Assembly: GCA_964478165.1 (NCBI GenBank)
Contig: CAYZGU010000023.1
Location: forward strand, 1-42,096
DNA length: 42,096 nt
Direction of reading: 5' to 3'
Source: CAYZGU01 sp964478165
GTDB taxonomy: Bacteria > Poribacteria > WGA-4E > JAJDTR01
A program made the translations under genes and the position numbers. Position 1 is the first letter of the stretch, and every line of letters begins with the position of its first letter. This document shows, one piece after another, positions 27,336 to 35,935 of this stretch. Below the pieces are notes generated by a model, which was not told the origin of the DNA, ran no database searches, and saw only the letters and a program-made list of their open reading frames with translations.

Positions 27336-28208
27336 CTAAAATGCGACCCAAACAGTTCCGATAAATGCAGCTGTCAAGAGCCCACCACCAATAACGGCAT
27401 ACGGATTATAGTAGAAAGGATCGTAACCCCACCCATAAGAATGTAGTTCCTCCTCATATTCCTCTACAACCTCTTCTCTTGTCGCCATCGACTCTGGTGG
27501 ATTCAGGTATGCGTTATCCTCCTCTGCGTCGTCCTCTTCCCATCTTCTCTTGGTTTCCTCGATACCCTGTTCAATGATGTCAAGCATTACATCATCACCC
27601 AAGACTTCGCTACCGGCCTCATCATCAAAATATCCCAGATCCTCAGGCCAGAGATTCGTATTCACAATCTCTCCAAGTTCCTCCCAGAATTTGTCAGAGA
27701 CAAGATCGAATTGCCAGCATTTGTCTATTCCGATTCTTCTTTCAGATAACAGTGACATGAATACGATAGTGAAAGGATTGAGGTCTGATTTGCACCCACT
27801 ACGATCCGCTATTCTCTTTTTATAGACACAGACAGCGACCCTTAAGTCCTCCCAGATCGGTCGACCATCTTTATCTACCGCGTCCCAGTCTGCATCTTCT
27901 GCAGCAAAAACACCTTCACCCAAATCAACACCGGCGAATATATCGTATGTCAGAATGAAGTCCCACCAGCGAGCGATAAAGTTGTGGTAAACCAACTCTC
28001 CTTTCCGAGTCGGTGAGTAGTGTTCAGCACCTTCCTCAATGGTCCAATATTCATCATAGTGCGCATCAAGGACCGGCTCAATGAACTTGTAATCCTCACC
28101 TAGCAGTACCGGCGGCAGATCTTCCTCCTCAATCATCCGGTATAGAATAAACTGTGCCGCCAGTTTCGTTTTTACCTCCTCCTCCATTCGCATTTCTCTT
28201 TCAGGCAT
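27336..28208 (-). CDS. Acidic tail-anchored protein, unknown function
   Basis: GAGGAG lies 6 bases before the ATG at 28208 and only 3 before the one at 28211, so 28208 is preferred (290 residues). The protein is strongly acidic, with runs such as IEEEDLPP, WEEDDAEEDN and EEVVEEYEEELH, and has many aromatic residues (WTIEEGAEHY, NFIARWWDFILTYDIF). The last 23 residues (YAVIGGGLLTAAFIGTVWVA) form a single membrane helix, so it is likely tail-anchored with the acidic body in the cytoplasm or periplasm. No family is recognised. The next gene, 11 bases on, encodes a lipoprotein with a very basic tail; opposite charges suggest direct contact. Confidence 0.8.
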   Translation of the reverse strand: MPEREMRMEEEVKTKLAAQFILYRMIEEEDLPPVLLGEDYKFIEPVLDAHYDEYWTIEEGAEHYSPTRKGELVYHNFIARWWDFILTYDIFAGVDLGEGVFAAEDADWDAVDKDGRPIWEDLRVAVCVYKKRIADRSGCKSDLNPFTIVFMSLLSERRIGIDKCWQFDLVSDKFWEELGEIVNTNLWPEDLGYFDDEAGSEVLGDDVMLDIIEQGIEETKRRWEEDDAEEDNAYLNPPESMATREEVVEEYEEELHSYGWGYDPFYYNPYAVIGGGLLTAAFIGTVWVAF

Positions 28209-28272
28209 CATGAACTCCTCATCTTATACATGAGCATCACCGATCGTCGCGGATTTCACGGCGTAAAACATC

Positions 28273-28301
28273 TTGACAATTTCGGAAGGATACATTACCA
28301 T
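28273..28301 (+). promoter_or_regulatory. Putative tRNA-Arg promoter
   Basis: A perfect TTGACA (28273-28278) is 17 bases before TACCAT (28296-28301, four of six). Transcription would start about 10 bases before the mature 5' end of the tRNA. Confidence 0.5.
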
Positions 28302-28318
28302 TAAATTCCCTCTACAAT

Positions 28319-28395
<77 letters not shown>

Positions 28396-28658
28396 TCCTC
28401 TTCTGCACTTCTTTCAACCATCAACGATAGAAGTGGGGCTCAACTTAGTCGTTCCACAATTATACTTTTCAGCTACGACCGCTGTCAATCATTTGTTCGT
28501 TGTGTGACAGTCAATTATTTGCTTGTATTGATCTGCAAAGTATGATAACGTTAGATTATTCCCAACGCTAAGGATTCCACCGTATTCTAACGATCTATTT
28601 CCAGGCTGTATGAATTCATCTGCTTAGTTGACAACTCTGTGAAGATGGGGAGGAGCGC

Positions 28659-29108
28659 ATGAATCAAATCAAAATTAAGCGAATCGATGAAAATCTTCCT
28701 CTGCCACGGTATGAAACAAAAGGTTCAGTCGGTTTCGACCTGCTGTGTCGCAAGTCGGTAACAATCGCCTCGCACAGCGTCGGACTTATTCCTGCCAACA
28801 TTATTGTTGAAACGCCACCGGGCTATATGCTGATGGTGACACTACGGAGCAGTACACCAAGCAAACAAGGATTGCTAATCCCACATGGCGTTGGCGTTAT
28901 CGACCAGGACTACTGTGGCGAAGGAGACGAAATCAAGATTCAGGTCTATAATTTCAGAATGGAATCAGTCACCATAGAACGAAGCAGCCGAATCGCGCAA
29001 GGTATTTTTGTCAAGGTGGAGAGAGGTGACTGGTTTGAGGTAGATCAAATGGTTTCAGAAACACGCGGCGGGTTCGGAAGCACTGATTGCGAGAAAAGCA
29101 AGAGATGA
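28659..29108 (+). CDS. dut: dUTP diphosphatase
   Basis: Dut hydrolyses dUTP to dUMP and pyrophosphate, which keeps uracil out of DNA and feeds thymidylate synthase. The 149-residue trimeric-type enzyme shows all five motifs: GSVGFDL (22-28), RSSTPSKQG (63-71), GVGVIDQDYCGEGDE (77-91) with the catalytic Asp, RIAQ (111-114) and RGGFGST (136-142), the Phe that stacks on uracil. GGGGAGGAGCG precedes the ATG. The stop overlaps the thyA start as ATGA, so translation is coupled. A TTGCTT/TATGAT pair at 28519-28546 (16-base spacer) may be the operon promoter. Confidence 0.95.
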   Translation: MNQIKIKRIDENLPLPRYETKGSVGFDLLCRKSVTIASHSVGLIPANIIVETPPGYMLMVTLRSSTPSKQGLLIPHGVGVIDQDYCGEGDEIKIQVYNFRMESVTIERSSRIAQGIFVKVERGDWFEVDQMVSETRGGFGSTDCEKSKR

Positions 29109-29926
29109 AGCAATATCTGGATGCGCTAAAACAGATAATGGAGACTGGTGTCGATCGGAAGGGCCGCAACGCCTGCACACGTGCCTTATTCGGCATGCAA
29201 ATGCGCTACAACATGGATGATGGGTTTCCGGCCGTAACGACAAAAAAACTTGCGTTCAATACGGGTGTAAAAGCAGAGCTTTTGGGTTTTCTAAGAGCAT
29301 ATTCTGACGTTAAAGATTTTCAGAAGTTGGGATGTCATATCTGGGACGATAATGCGGGCGCCGATTACTGGAAACCGAGGGCGGAATTTGAAGGAGACTT
29401 GGGGAGAATCTACGGTGTTCAATGGCGCGATTGGAAAACAGCAGATGGCCGGACGGTGGACCAGTTAGCCGCTGTTATTGAGAGTATCCGAACCAATCCT
29501 TACAGTCGACGCCATGTTGTCACTGCATGGAATCCGGGAGAGCTGGACGAGATGGTTCTTGAGCCGTGTCATGCATTTTTCCAGTTTTTTGTGGCCGAAG
29601 AAAAGTTGTCCCTACAGATGTACCAGCGGAGTTGTGATATGTTTTTGGGCGTCCCATTTAATATTGCTTCCTATGCCCTCTTGTTGCACATGGTCGCGCA
29701 AGTAACAGATCTGAAACCGGCTGAGTTTATTCTCACGCTGGGCGACGCTCACATATACAGTGTCCATTTTAATCTTGTGGAAACACAGTTGGGGAGGGAA
29801 CCTCTGCTACTGCCAGAACTTCATCTAAACCAGAACATAAGATCCATAGACGATTTCAAAATGCAGGACATAAGATTACATGGGTACAAATGCCATGATG
29901 GAATTAAAGCACCAATGGTGGTGTAA
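29105..29926 (+). CDS. thyA: Thymidylate synthase
   Basis: ThyA methylates dUMP to dTMP using methylene-tetrahydrofolate and leaves dihydrofolate. The ATG at 29105 overlaps the dut TGA (ATGA); an in-frame TTG at 29087 is less likely. The 273-residue protein has the catalytic EPCHAFFQF with Cys155, the phosphate-binding SRRH (134-137), QRSCDMFLGVPFNIASYALL (174-193) and GDAHIYSVH (213-221). Length is near the usual 264. folA follows 11 bases later, so the substrate (dut) and cofactor regeneration (folA) genes flank it in one operon. Confidence 0.97.
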   Translation: MKQYLDALKQIMETGVDRKGRNACTRALFGMQMRYNMDDGFPAVTTKKLAFNTGVKAELLGFLRAYSDVKDFQKLGCHIWDDNAGADYWKPRAEFEGDLGRIYGVQWRDWKTADGRTVDQLAAVIESIRTNPYSRRHVVTAWNPGELDEMVLEPCHAFFQFFVAEEKLSLQMYQRSCDMFLGVPFNIASYALLLHMVAQVTDLKPAEFILTLGDAHIYSVHFNLVETQLGREPLLLPELHLNQNIRSIDDFKMQDIRLHGYKCHDGIKAPMVV

Positions 29927-29937
29927 GGAAAAGATAT

Positions 29938-30429
29938 ATGGTCATATCAATCATCGCAGCGATGGATACGAATAAACTAATCGGGAAATGCGGTCATCTC
30001 CCCTGGAAGTTGCCTGCGGACATGAAACATTTTCGTGAGTTGACTCTCGAAAAACCTGTAATAATGGGACGGCGGACATTTGATTCTATCGGCAAACCAC
30101 TGGCTAATCGCACAAACATTATCCTAACACACGACCGGGAATACCGTGTCAAGGGCTGTGTTATCGTCCATACGGTCGACGAAGCGTTAACACAAGTGAG
30201 AAACCATGAAGAAACCATGATTATCGGTGGTTCATCGATTTACAAACAATTTCTCCAGTGCGCCAACCGATTTTACCTGACACAAATCCATGATTCTTTT
30301 GACGGTGATACCTACTTTCCACCGTTTAATCCGAGAGATTGGCAGCAGATTAGTCGTTTGAACTTCAAACCAGACAAGAGTAATCCACATGCCTACAGCT
30401 TTATTTCCCTCCAGAGACAAGCGGGTTAG
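29938..30429 (+). CDS. folA: Dihydrofolate reductase
   Basis: DHFR reduces dihydrofolate, the by-product of ThyA, to tetrahydrofolate with NADPH. The 163-residue product begins ISIIAAMDTNKLIGKCGHLP, with the substrate-binding LPWKLPADMKHF (Asp28 is the proton-relay acid). PVIMGRRTFDSIG (40-52), NIILTHD and the NADPH loop MIIGGSSIYKQFL are all typical. TAAGGAA precedes the ATG. It is the last gene of dut-thyA-folA; no terminator is visible, only a short CGGGT/ACCCG inverted repeat at its end. Confidence 0.96.
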   Translation: MVISIIAAMDTNKLIGKCGHLPWKLPADMKHFRELTLEKPVIMGRRTFDSIGKPLANRTNIILTHDREYRVKGCVIVHTVDEALTQVRNHEETMIIGGSSIYKQFLQCANRFYLTQIHDSFDGDTYFPPFNPRDWQQISRLNFKPDKSNPHAYSFISLQRQAG

Positions 30430-30958
30430 AGTACCCGAGATGAAGAACATCTCACCAAGTTGACAAGGCGGTCGATTTTTGTTTTATCGTCTCCATAATG
30501 GTTAGAAGCGGGTTCCAGATGTTTAACGATCATTCTCTTCGGAATTTTACCTCGGCCTGCTTCAAGAGCGCGCTGATGAAACACTTGCGAAGATGGGGCA
30601 ACAAGCCGTGTCACTTTTAGGACCGTAGTCCGAAAATACAAACCCCATACCTCGGAAATACCAATCAGTAAATTGGGAGAACGGTCATTGTGGATGCCCG
30701 TGACTTAGACCACGTGGACTCTTCTGCTGGTTATCATCTGATACGGAATCTCTTAGTGTCACCATATTTAGAATTATTGTCGTGACATCTCTACTCCAGT
30801 ACCCGGCCGCGGTAAAGAGAAGAATGTCGATGGCTTTTCAGCTCAAAACAACCGTGTTCACCTAACGCGAAAATCATCACAACAGCCTGAAAAAGACAAA
30901 AAATCCACAACCGTACTAAGCTTGTAAGAAATGAACCCAACCATCGGTAGGTTTGAAC
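30430..30958. other. 529-bp stretch with no gene
   Basis: Minus-strand frames at 30426-30641 and 30858-31079 lack ribosome-binding sites and recognisable families. Nothing else seen. Confidence 0.4.
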
Positions 30959-31921
30959 ATGCGTCGTTTACAGGTGCTCCTAATTCCCTCAAACCGTCAT
31001 TTTCATCCCTGGTGCGAAGACGTAATTCAGTCAATCGGGAACCATCACGCGCTTTCGGTCTTTGACGACACACAACCACTGGCAGCTCAATTCGCTGGCA
31101 TTGAAGCAGTCATCGATCAGGGCGGCAATATGGGCACTCGAGAAATGATGGACGCAGCTAGAGACGCGCGCCTCTGGCAAATTCTAGGCACAGGCTTTGA
31201 CCATTTTGATTTGGATTACATACGTTCCAAGGCAATTCCGGTAGCCAACTGTCCCGGTCAGTTCAGCAGCGTAGCATTGGCTGAAACCGCGATGATGTTT
31301 ATGCTAATGCTTGCACATCGATACCGCCAAGGCAACACTGACTTTCAGTCTGGGGCCCTCTCTGAAGTGATGGGCCGCGAACTCGGCGATGCGAACCTAG
31401 GGATTATTGGATTCGGTGCAAGTGGACAGGAGCTGGCACGACGCGCAAAAGCTTTTGGAATGCGCATTCTAGCAATCGACGTGCGAGCTATTGACCATGA
31501 GATTCAGCCGGACTTTATGGGAACACCCGAAGATTTGGATCGAGTCGTTACTGAAAGTGATTTCCTTTCGCTGCACTTGCACCTGAACGGCAACACCCGC
31601 CACATCATCGATACGCGTTGCCTTTCGCTCATGAAGCGAACTGCTTACCTCATCAATGTCGCTCGTGGTGCCTTGGTGGATGAATCGGCCCTATACAAAG
31701 CACTGAAAGAGCGTCAGATCGGTGGAGCCGGTCTAGACACCTTCGCACAAGAACCACCCGATCCCAATTTGCCGGTCTACCAACTTCCCAACGTTGTCGT
31801 TACACCGCATATAGCAGGTGTCACATACGAAACTTCCCGGAAACGCGCCGAGTGCGCAGCTCAGAACATCGACCGCATTGCTCAAGGACTAGAGCCCCTT
31901 TATCGGATTGACAAAATCTAG
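30959..31921 (+). CDS. D-isomer-specific 2-hydroxyacid dehydrogenase
   Basis: These NAD(P)-dependent enzymes interconvert 2-keto and D-2-hydroxy acids. The ATG at 30959 (after GGTAGGTTTGAAC) is preferred to the TTG at 30953. The 320-residue protein has the Rossmann motif LGIIGFGASG (147-156) followed by Asp174 for NAD specificity (AIDVR). It also has the catalytic triad Arg236 (INVARGALVDE), Glu265 (FAQEPPDPNLPVY) and His284 (TPHIAG). All catalytic residues are present. Substrate cannot be told: glyoxylate, hydroxypyruvate, phosphoglycerate or a sugar acid are possible. The neighbouring dehydratase remnants would fit a sugar-acid route. Confidence 0.88.
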   Translation: MRRLQVLLIPSNRHFHPWCEDVIQSIGNHHALSVFDDTQPLAAQFAGIEAVIDQGGNMGTREMMDAARDARLWQILGTGFDHFDLDYIRSKAIPVANCPGQFSSVALAETAMMFMLMLAHRYRQGNTDFQSGALSEVMGRELGDANLGIIGFGASGQELARRAKAFGMRILAIDVRAIDHEIQPDFMGTPEDLDRVVTESDFLSLHLHLNGNTRHIIDTRCLSLMKRTAYLINVARGALVDESALYKALKERQIGGAGLDTFAQEPPDPNLPVYQLPNVVVTPHIAGVTYETSRKRAECAAQNIDRIAQGLEPLYRIDKI

Positions 31922-32023
31922 ATGTGAACAGAGATACAAGCCTGGGGGATTGCACGTAATCCGAATCGGTATTCACATTAGTACACAGTCGGTTCACAGA
32001 TGATTTTTCCTAAAACGAATTCA

Positions 32024-33160
32024 TTAAACAGGTTCTCCAAAATAGTCAGATCCAGGCATCAAATGTTCTCGGGCAATTTCTTCGTTTAACTCAACCCCCA
32101 ATCCGGGTTTATCAGGAAGGAAAAATGCGTTATCTTGAACGAGCGGTTCATCACAGGTTGCTAGATTCCAGCGCCATGGCACCTGATCGGTATGGTAAGG
32201 TAATTCCATTACGACGAAATTTCGCACAGCGGCGCACACATGTGCCGTCGCTGTAATCCCGATAGGCGATGTGATATTATGTGCTGCAAATGGCATATAA
32301 TACAAATTCGCCATATCAGCAATCTTCTTCGCTTCAAATATCCCACCCGTTCCGGACACGTCGACATGAAGCATATCACATGCCTGTGCCTCAATGAGGT
32401 CCCTGAAACCATCCCGGCGAAACAGGAATTCCCCAGTACAGATTGGAATTGATGTCGAAGCAGTGACCTTTCGTATTCCTTCAACATTGTCATTCGCCAC
32501 AGGATCTTCCAAAAACATTAGATTGAACGGTTCTAGACATTGACAAAGTTTGATGGCGGAATTTACACTAAAAAGACTATGACAGTCAATGCTAATATCG
32601 ATTTCATCGTCTACCGATTCTCTTGCTGCAGCGACCAACGAGGTCATTTTTCTCAGTTCAGCTGAACTTAATTCCCGGTTTACCGCATCCTGCCTTAATT
32701 CGTTCGCTGAGTTGTCGATATCGAACTTAATCGCTTGGTAGCCATCTTCAACTCCTTCGCGTCCGCGCTGCGCTCAACTCTCTGGCGTATCGTCTCTTCC
32801 ATGCCCGACATCTGCATACAATCGAATGTGGTTGCGATACTTACCACCAAGTAACTGATAGACGGGAACTCCAAGGCTTTTTCCAAGCAGGTCCCACAAC
32901 GCCGTTTCTATACCAGCGATAGCCGATAATCCCATCGCGTGGCGGTTTCTCGCCGCGGCAATCATACTATTGTAGAGTGGCTCTATGTGTCTAGGATCGG
33001 CTCCGACGAGAGACTTCTTGAATTGCTTCACGATCCCGGTAATTCCTGAACCGGGATGTGCTTCGCCCAAGCCTGTTATCCCTTCATCAGTCTCGATATG
33101 AACGTAGTTCCACTGATTATATCCGTGTAATGATGCTGTTTTCACGTCAATGATCTTCAC
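32024..33160 (-). pseudogene. Enolase-superfamily (mandelate racemase-like) dehydratase with in-frame TGA
   Basis: The start is GTG 33160 after AAGGAGGATAAT. The frame reads a normal N-terminal capping domain (VKIIDVKTASLHGYNQWNYV ... GITGLGEAHPG ... ALWDLLGKSLGVPVYQLLGG) as far as a TGA at 32774-32776, after GRDDTPES. It then continues in the same frame with AQRGREGVEDGYQAIKFDID and the barrel domain. The metal ligands are present: Asp in IDCHS, Glu in LEDPV, Glu in CTGEF, plus the HNITSP histidine. All of it is one frame, so a single stop splits an otherwise complete gene of 378 codons. It is probably a recent nonsense mutation or a sequencing error. Selenocysteine at this non-catalytic site is unlikely. 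Sugar-acid dehydratase is the likely original role. Confidence 0.8.
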
Positions 33161-33365
33161 ATTATCCTCCTTGGTCTGTGTACCGGTGTGGAACATGCCA
33201 ATCCACAATCAGCCGGAACACACATCATGCGGTCACGAGGGTGCAAAACGGACAGAGATAGTTTTAGTATCTTGACACCATCGCGATTGGGTGCAAAGTT
33301 GGTCGATTAGCAGCTCACAAACAGATTCTTGTTTGGATGCGCTGTCCATCTTGAACGAATGTTGA

Positions 33366-33380
33366 ATACAATAGTTGTAT
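33366..33380. promoter_or_regulatory. Possible operator (ATACAA-TAG-TTGTAT)
   Basis: A perfect 6-bp inverted repeat with a 3-base centre lies in the 420-bp gap (33161-33581) between the minus-strand dehydratase and the plus-strand isomerase remnant. Half-sites of this kind suit GntR/LacI-type regulators of sugar-acid genes. No regulator gene is in the window and nothing else was seen in this gap. Confidence 0.28.
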
Positions 33381-33581
33381 ACACTACCGAATGAAGCAGA
33401 AACGCATCGCCAGATACTGAAGATTTAGCCAAAAAAGAATGGACAATCCTCCTTGCTTTTGGTACAATGATCATCTAGAGTCGATTAGTTTTCCAGCTTG
33501 TCAAAGATGCGCGATCTCCAGAATTGGTGCGCAAGAGGGAAATGCCCAGAATCTTCCGATCGATTTTAACCTCTCTATAAT

Positions 33582-34577
33582 GAAACCAGGGGAGAAATGG
33601 ACGCGCCCGACAATATTTGGCTTCATAACTCCACCTGCCGCGCGTGGTTGGCAAAGGATCGGATGCTGAACCGCCAATCTCCTTAGGCACAATGATAATT
33701 GTAACTTCCCCTGCTAATTTAGGTGGTATAACATTTGATGGAGTTGACCTCATTTTGTCCGCTCCACATGTTGATATAGACAGCACCGAAGATGACATTA
33801 AAAGCTTGGCGGACAAAGTCGCTGCACTCGACCTACAGATTGGTAGTGTTGTAGCACCGGTGTGGGGGCTCTCCGGTGGTGGTTCCGCTATGGGAAATGA
33901 GATGGACCGGAATCGGTTTGTCACCCAAGTCCGAAAATCTTGTCACACCCCTAGAAGATTGACCGAACTCGGTGTCCGTCCCAGTGGAGTCGTTCGGATT
34001 GATTCATCAGTAGATTCAGCCACCTGGGGCGCAGATTCCGTTGCGAATTCCAGTTTAATTGCAAACACCTTTCGCGAATCCTACAATGTGGCCGACGATT
34101 GCAGAGAGAAAGGTTAGCCGCCGAAGGCGAAATGTGTTGGGGCGGTATACATGGCTGGAAGACGATGATTGAAACCATCGAAGGCGTCACCCACCCTAAA
34201 TGGGTTTTCAAGCCGATATGGCGCATAGCGTTCTCTACTTATTGCGAACCAACAGACCCCCGGAACGCATCGTCTCTGCTGAGTTTGACTGGAGCGATTA
34301 TGAAGACCTAACAGAAGAGCTCCGTACACTAACGGCGGCACTCCGTCCGTGGACTATCGACTTTCACGTAGCTCAGACCGATGGAGCAGTATACGAATCC
34401 GGTTCCCACGACAACACCGGACGACACTGCCACGCCAGCGATTCCAACGACTGGGAAAATCGGCCCAACGATTCAAACCAATATTCCAAGATTACATCAC
34501 TGCCACATCAAGTCAATTATCGTCAACAGACAGACGTGCATAGTGAAATTTGTGCTGACGTACCGTCGCCCGAATAG
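33582..34577 (+). pseudogene. Decayed xylose-isomerase-like TIM-barrel gene (sugar isomerase/epimerase family)
   Basis: Three consecutive frames carry parts of one protein in order. The first covers about 33644-34117 (GITFDGVDLIL, IGSVVAPVWGLSGGGSAMGN, RRLTELGVRPSGVVRIDSS). The second starts near 34105 (RERLAAEGEMCWGGIHGWKT). The third runs from 34200 (GFQADMAHSVLYLL, AALRPWTIDFHVAQTDGAVY, SGSHDNTGRHC). The peptides are those of a TIM-barrel family related to sugar-phosphate isomerases, in which the E-x-C-W-G-G and GFQADMAH strands supply metal ligands. Frameshifts near 34105 and 34198 break it, and the C-terminus past about 34450 no longer matches. The N-terminal end is also blurred. Confidence 0.7.
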
Positions 34578-34741
34578 GGCAGAGTGGCCTAGGGGATCAA
34601 TCAGGCAGCGCCTCTCCCTTTGACCGAGGATATCGCAATCAACGCTGGGATCTTTCGAACATTTCACACTAACTTCTTGAGGGAGATAACCCTACTACAC
34701 GATGGGGATGGCTGTCATTCCACCAGCAAGAACGGAATCCT

Positions 34742-35875
34742 ATGAATATGAGAAAAAACACGAACCAGCAACCTCTCGACCGTACAGATAACAAAAGTCA
34801 GCAGCAAGACTTGCTACGGACTGAAGTGCTAGGGGCTTTTGACCGCGCCTCCTTCGAACGTGATGGGTACTGGGTATGGGAAGAAATACTGACCGACCTT
34901 GGACGCAGAAAGTTGACATCTAGCCTGCAGAAATTACAGCAGATGAATGATAGAATCCTCATGGACACCGACTGGGCGCGAATCAACTTTAAAGAACGTG
35001 GCCTAGAGCCTCCACCATGCACGCAGATTACCCAAGAGTTCTTGGCCTCATGCTGCGGCGCATCTGAGCAGATGCCAGCTTTCCTCAGAGGAGAAATACG
35101 GCGTTATATGCTCGAACACGGACTGATTGATTCAATTCCAACGTTGGTCACACATGGATTTGAATCAATGGGCGTCATGCCAGAGTATTTTCCGGCTGGA
35201 TACGACGATTTCGTTATAGAAATCATTACTGCACACCCACAGATGATGGAGCTATTCAGAAAACTCCTTGGCAATCGATTTCTTCTCGATCACTGTATCA
35301 TGCTCAACCGCGGACCTGGTAAGAAAGGCCGCTACTGGCATGGCCATCCCTATAGGCAAGGACAGCACGAGATTCAGGACGCAATCGGAGACGGTAGTGC
35401 CGTCTCCAGAGAATTTCTGAAACAACAGTGCGTTCGAACGTTATGTTACCCTGAAGGGGCAACCATCAAAGACGGTGGTGAGCTTGCGGTCATCCCAGGC
35501 GCCCATCTATACCGAATTCCATATAAGTGGAACACGGAGCGACCCGATGATGACGCTGCTATGGAATTAGGTTGGCTAAAGGGAAAAACACATCCTATCA
35601 CCGGCGAACCATTGGCAATCCTACATCTATCGCTTTCGCCCGGAAGCATGGTTTCATTTGTGCACCACATGCCACATTACGTCTCTGTCCGACAGCCGGA
35701 CGCACCCATACGCTGGGGATTGCTGATGGCATACCGAACCCCTGATCCGTCAGAAAACCCGGCAAAATGGAATGAGGCGGTGCCGGTGCCTTGGGCTGAG
35801 AGGATAGCATCAGACGGAAGACTTTCTGACCTTGCGTCGCGAGTGTTTGAGGGAGACAACCCCATTGTTATGTGA
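34742..35875 (+). CDS. PhyH-like oxygenase, tandem copy 1, with HxH motif
   Basis: A 377-residue protein that resembles phytanoyl-CoA-dioxygenase-type Fe(II)/2-oxoglutarate enzymes in its second half: LDHCIMLNRGPGKKGRYWH, GELAVIPGAHLYRIPYKW (246-263), SPGSMVSFVHHMPHYV (299-314) and IRWGLLMAYR (323-332), where Arg324 or Arg332 would bind 2-oxoglutarate. The first iron motif, usually H-x-D, reads H-G-H (His200, His202). The N-terminal 120 residues are an extension with FDRASFERDGYWVWEEIL, the usual PhyH opening, preceded by a Gln-rich segment. The next gene is a close paralogue (about 60% by eye) 60 bases downstream. No strong ribosome-binding site is visible. Confidence 0.72.
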   Translation: MNMRKNTNQQPLDRTDNKSQQQDLLRTEVLGAFDRASFERDGYWVWEEILTDLGRRKLTSSLQKLQQMNDRILMDTDWARINFKERGLEPPPCTQITQEFLASCCGASEQMPAFLRGEIRRYMLEHGLIDSIPTLVTHGFESMGVMPEYFPAGYDDFVIEIITAHPQMMELFRKLLGNRFLLDHCIMLNRGPGKKGRYWHGHPYRQGQHEIQDAIGDGSAVSREFLKQQCVRTLCYPEGATIKDGGELAVIPGAHLYRIPYKWNTERPDDDAAMELGWLKGKTHPITGEPLAILHLSLSPGSMVSFVHHMPHYVSVRQPDAPIRWGLLMAYRTPDPSENPAKWNEAVPVPWAERIASDGRLSDLASRVFEGDNPIVM

Positions 35876-35935
35876 GATGGAACCATCAATCAACAGACCG
35901 GCAAAAACAAAACCCTGTCGATAAAGAGGAACATC

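Noticed and set aside
32740..32776. Selenocysteine insertion at the TGA of the dehydratase
   Set aside because: No convincing hairpin directly after the TGA, and the site is a loop residue away from the active site; nonsense mutation is simpler.
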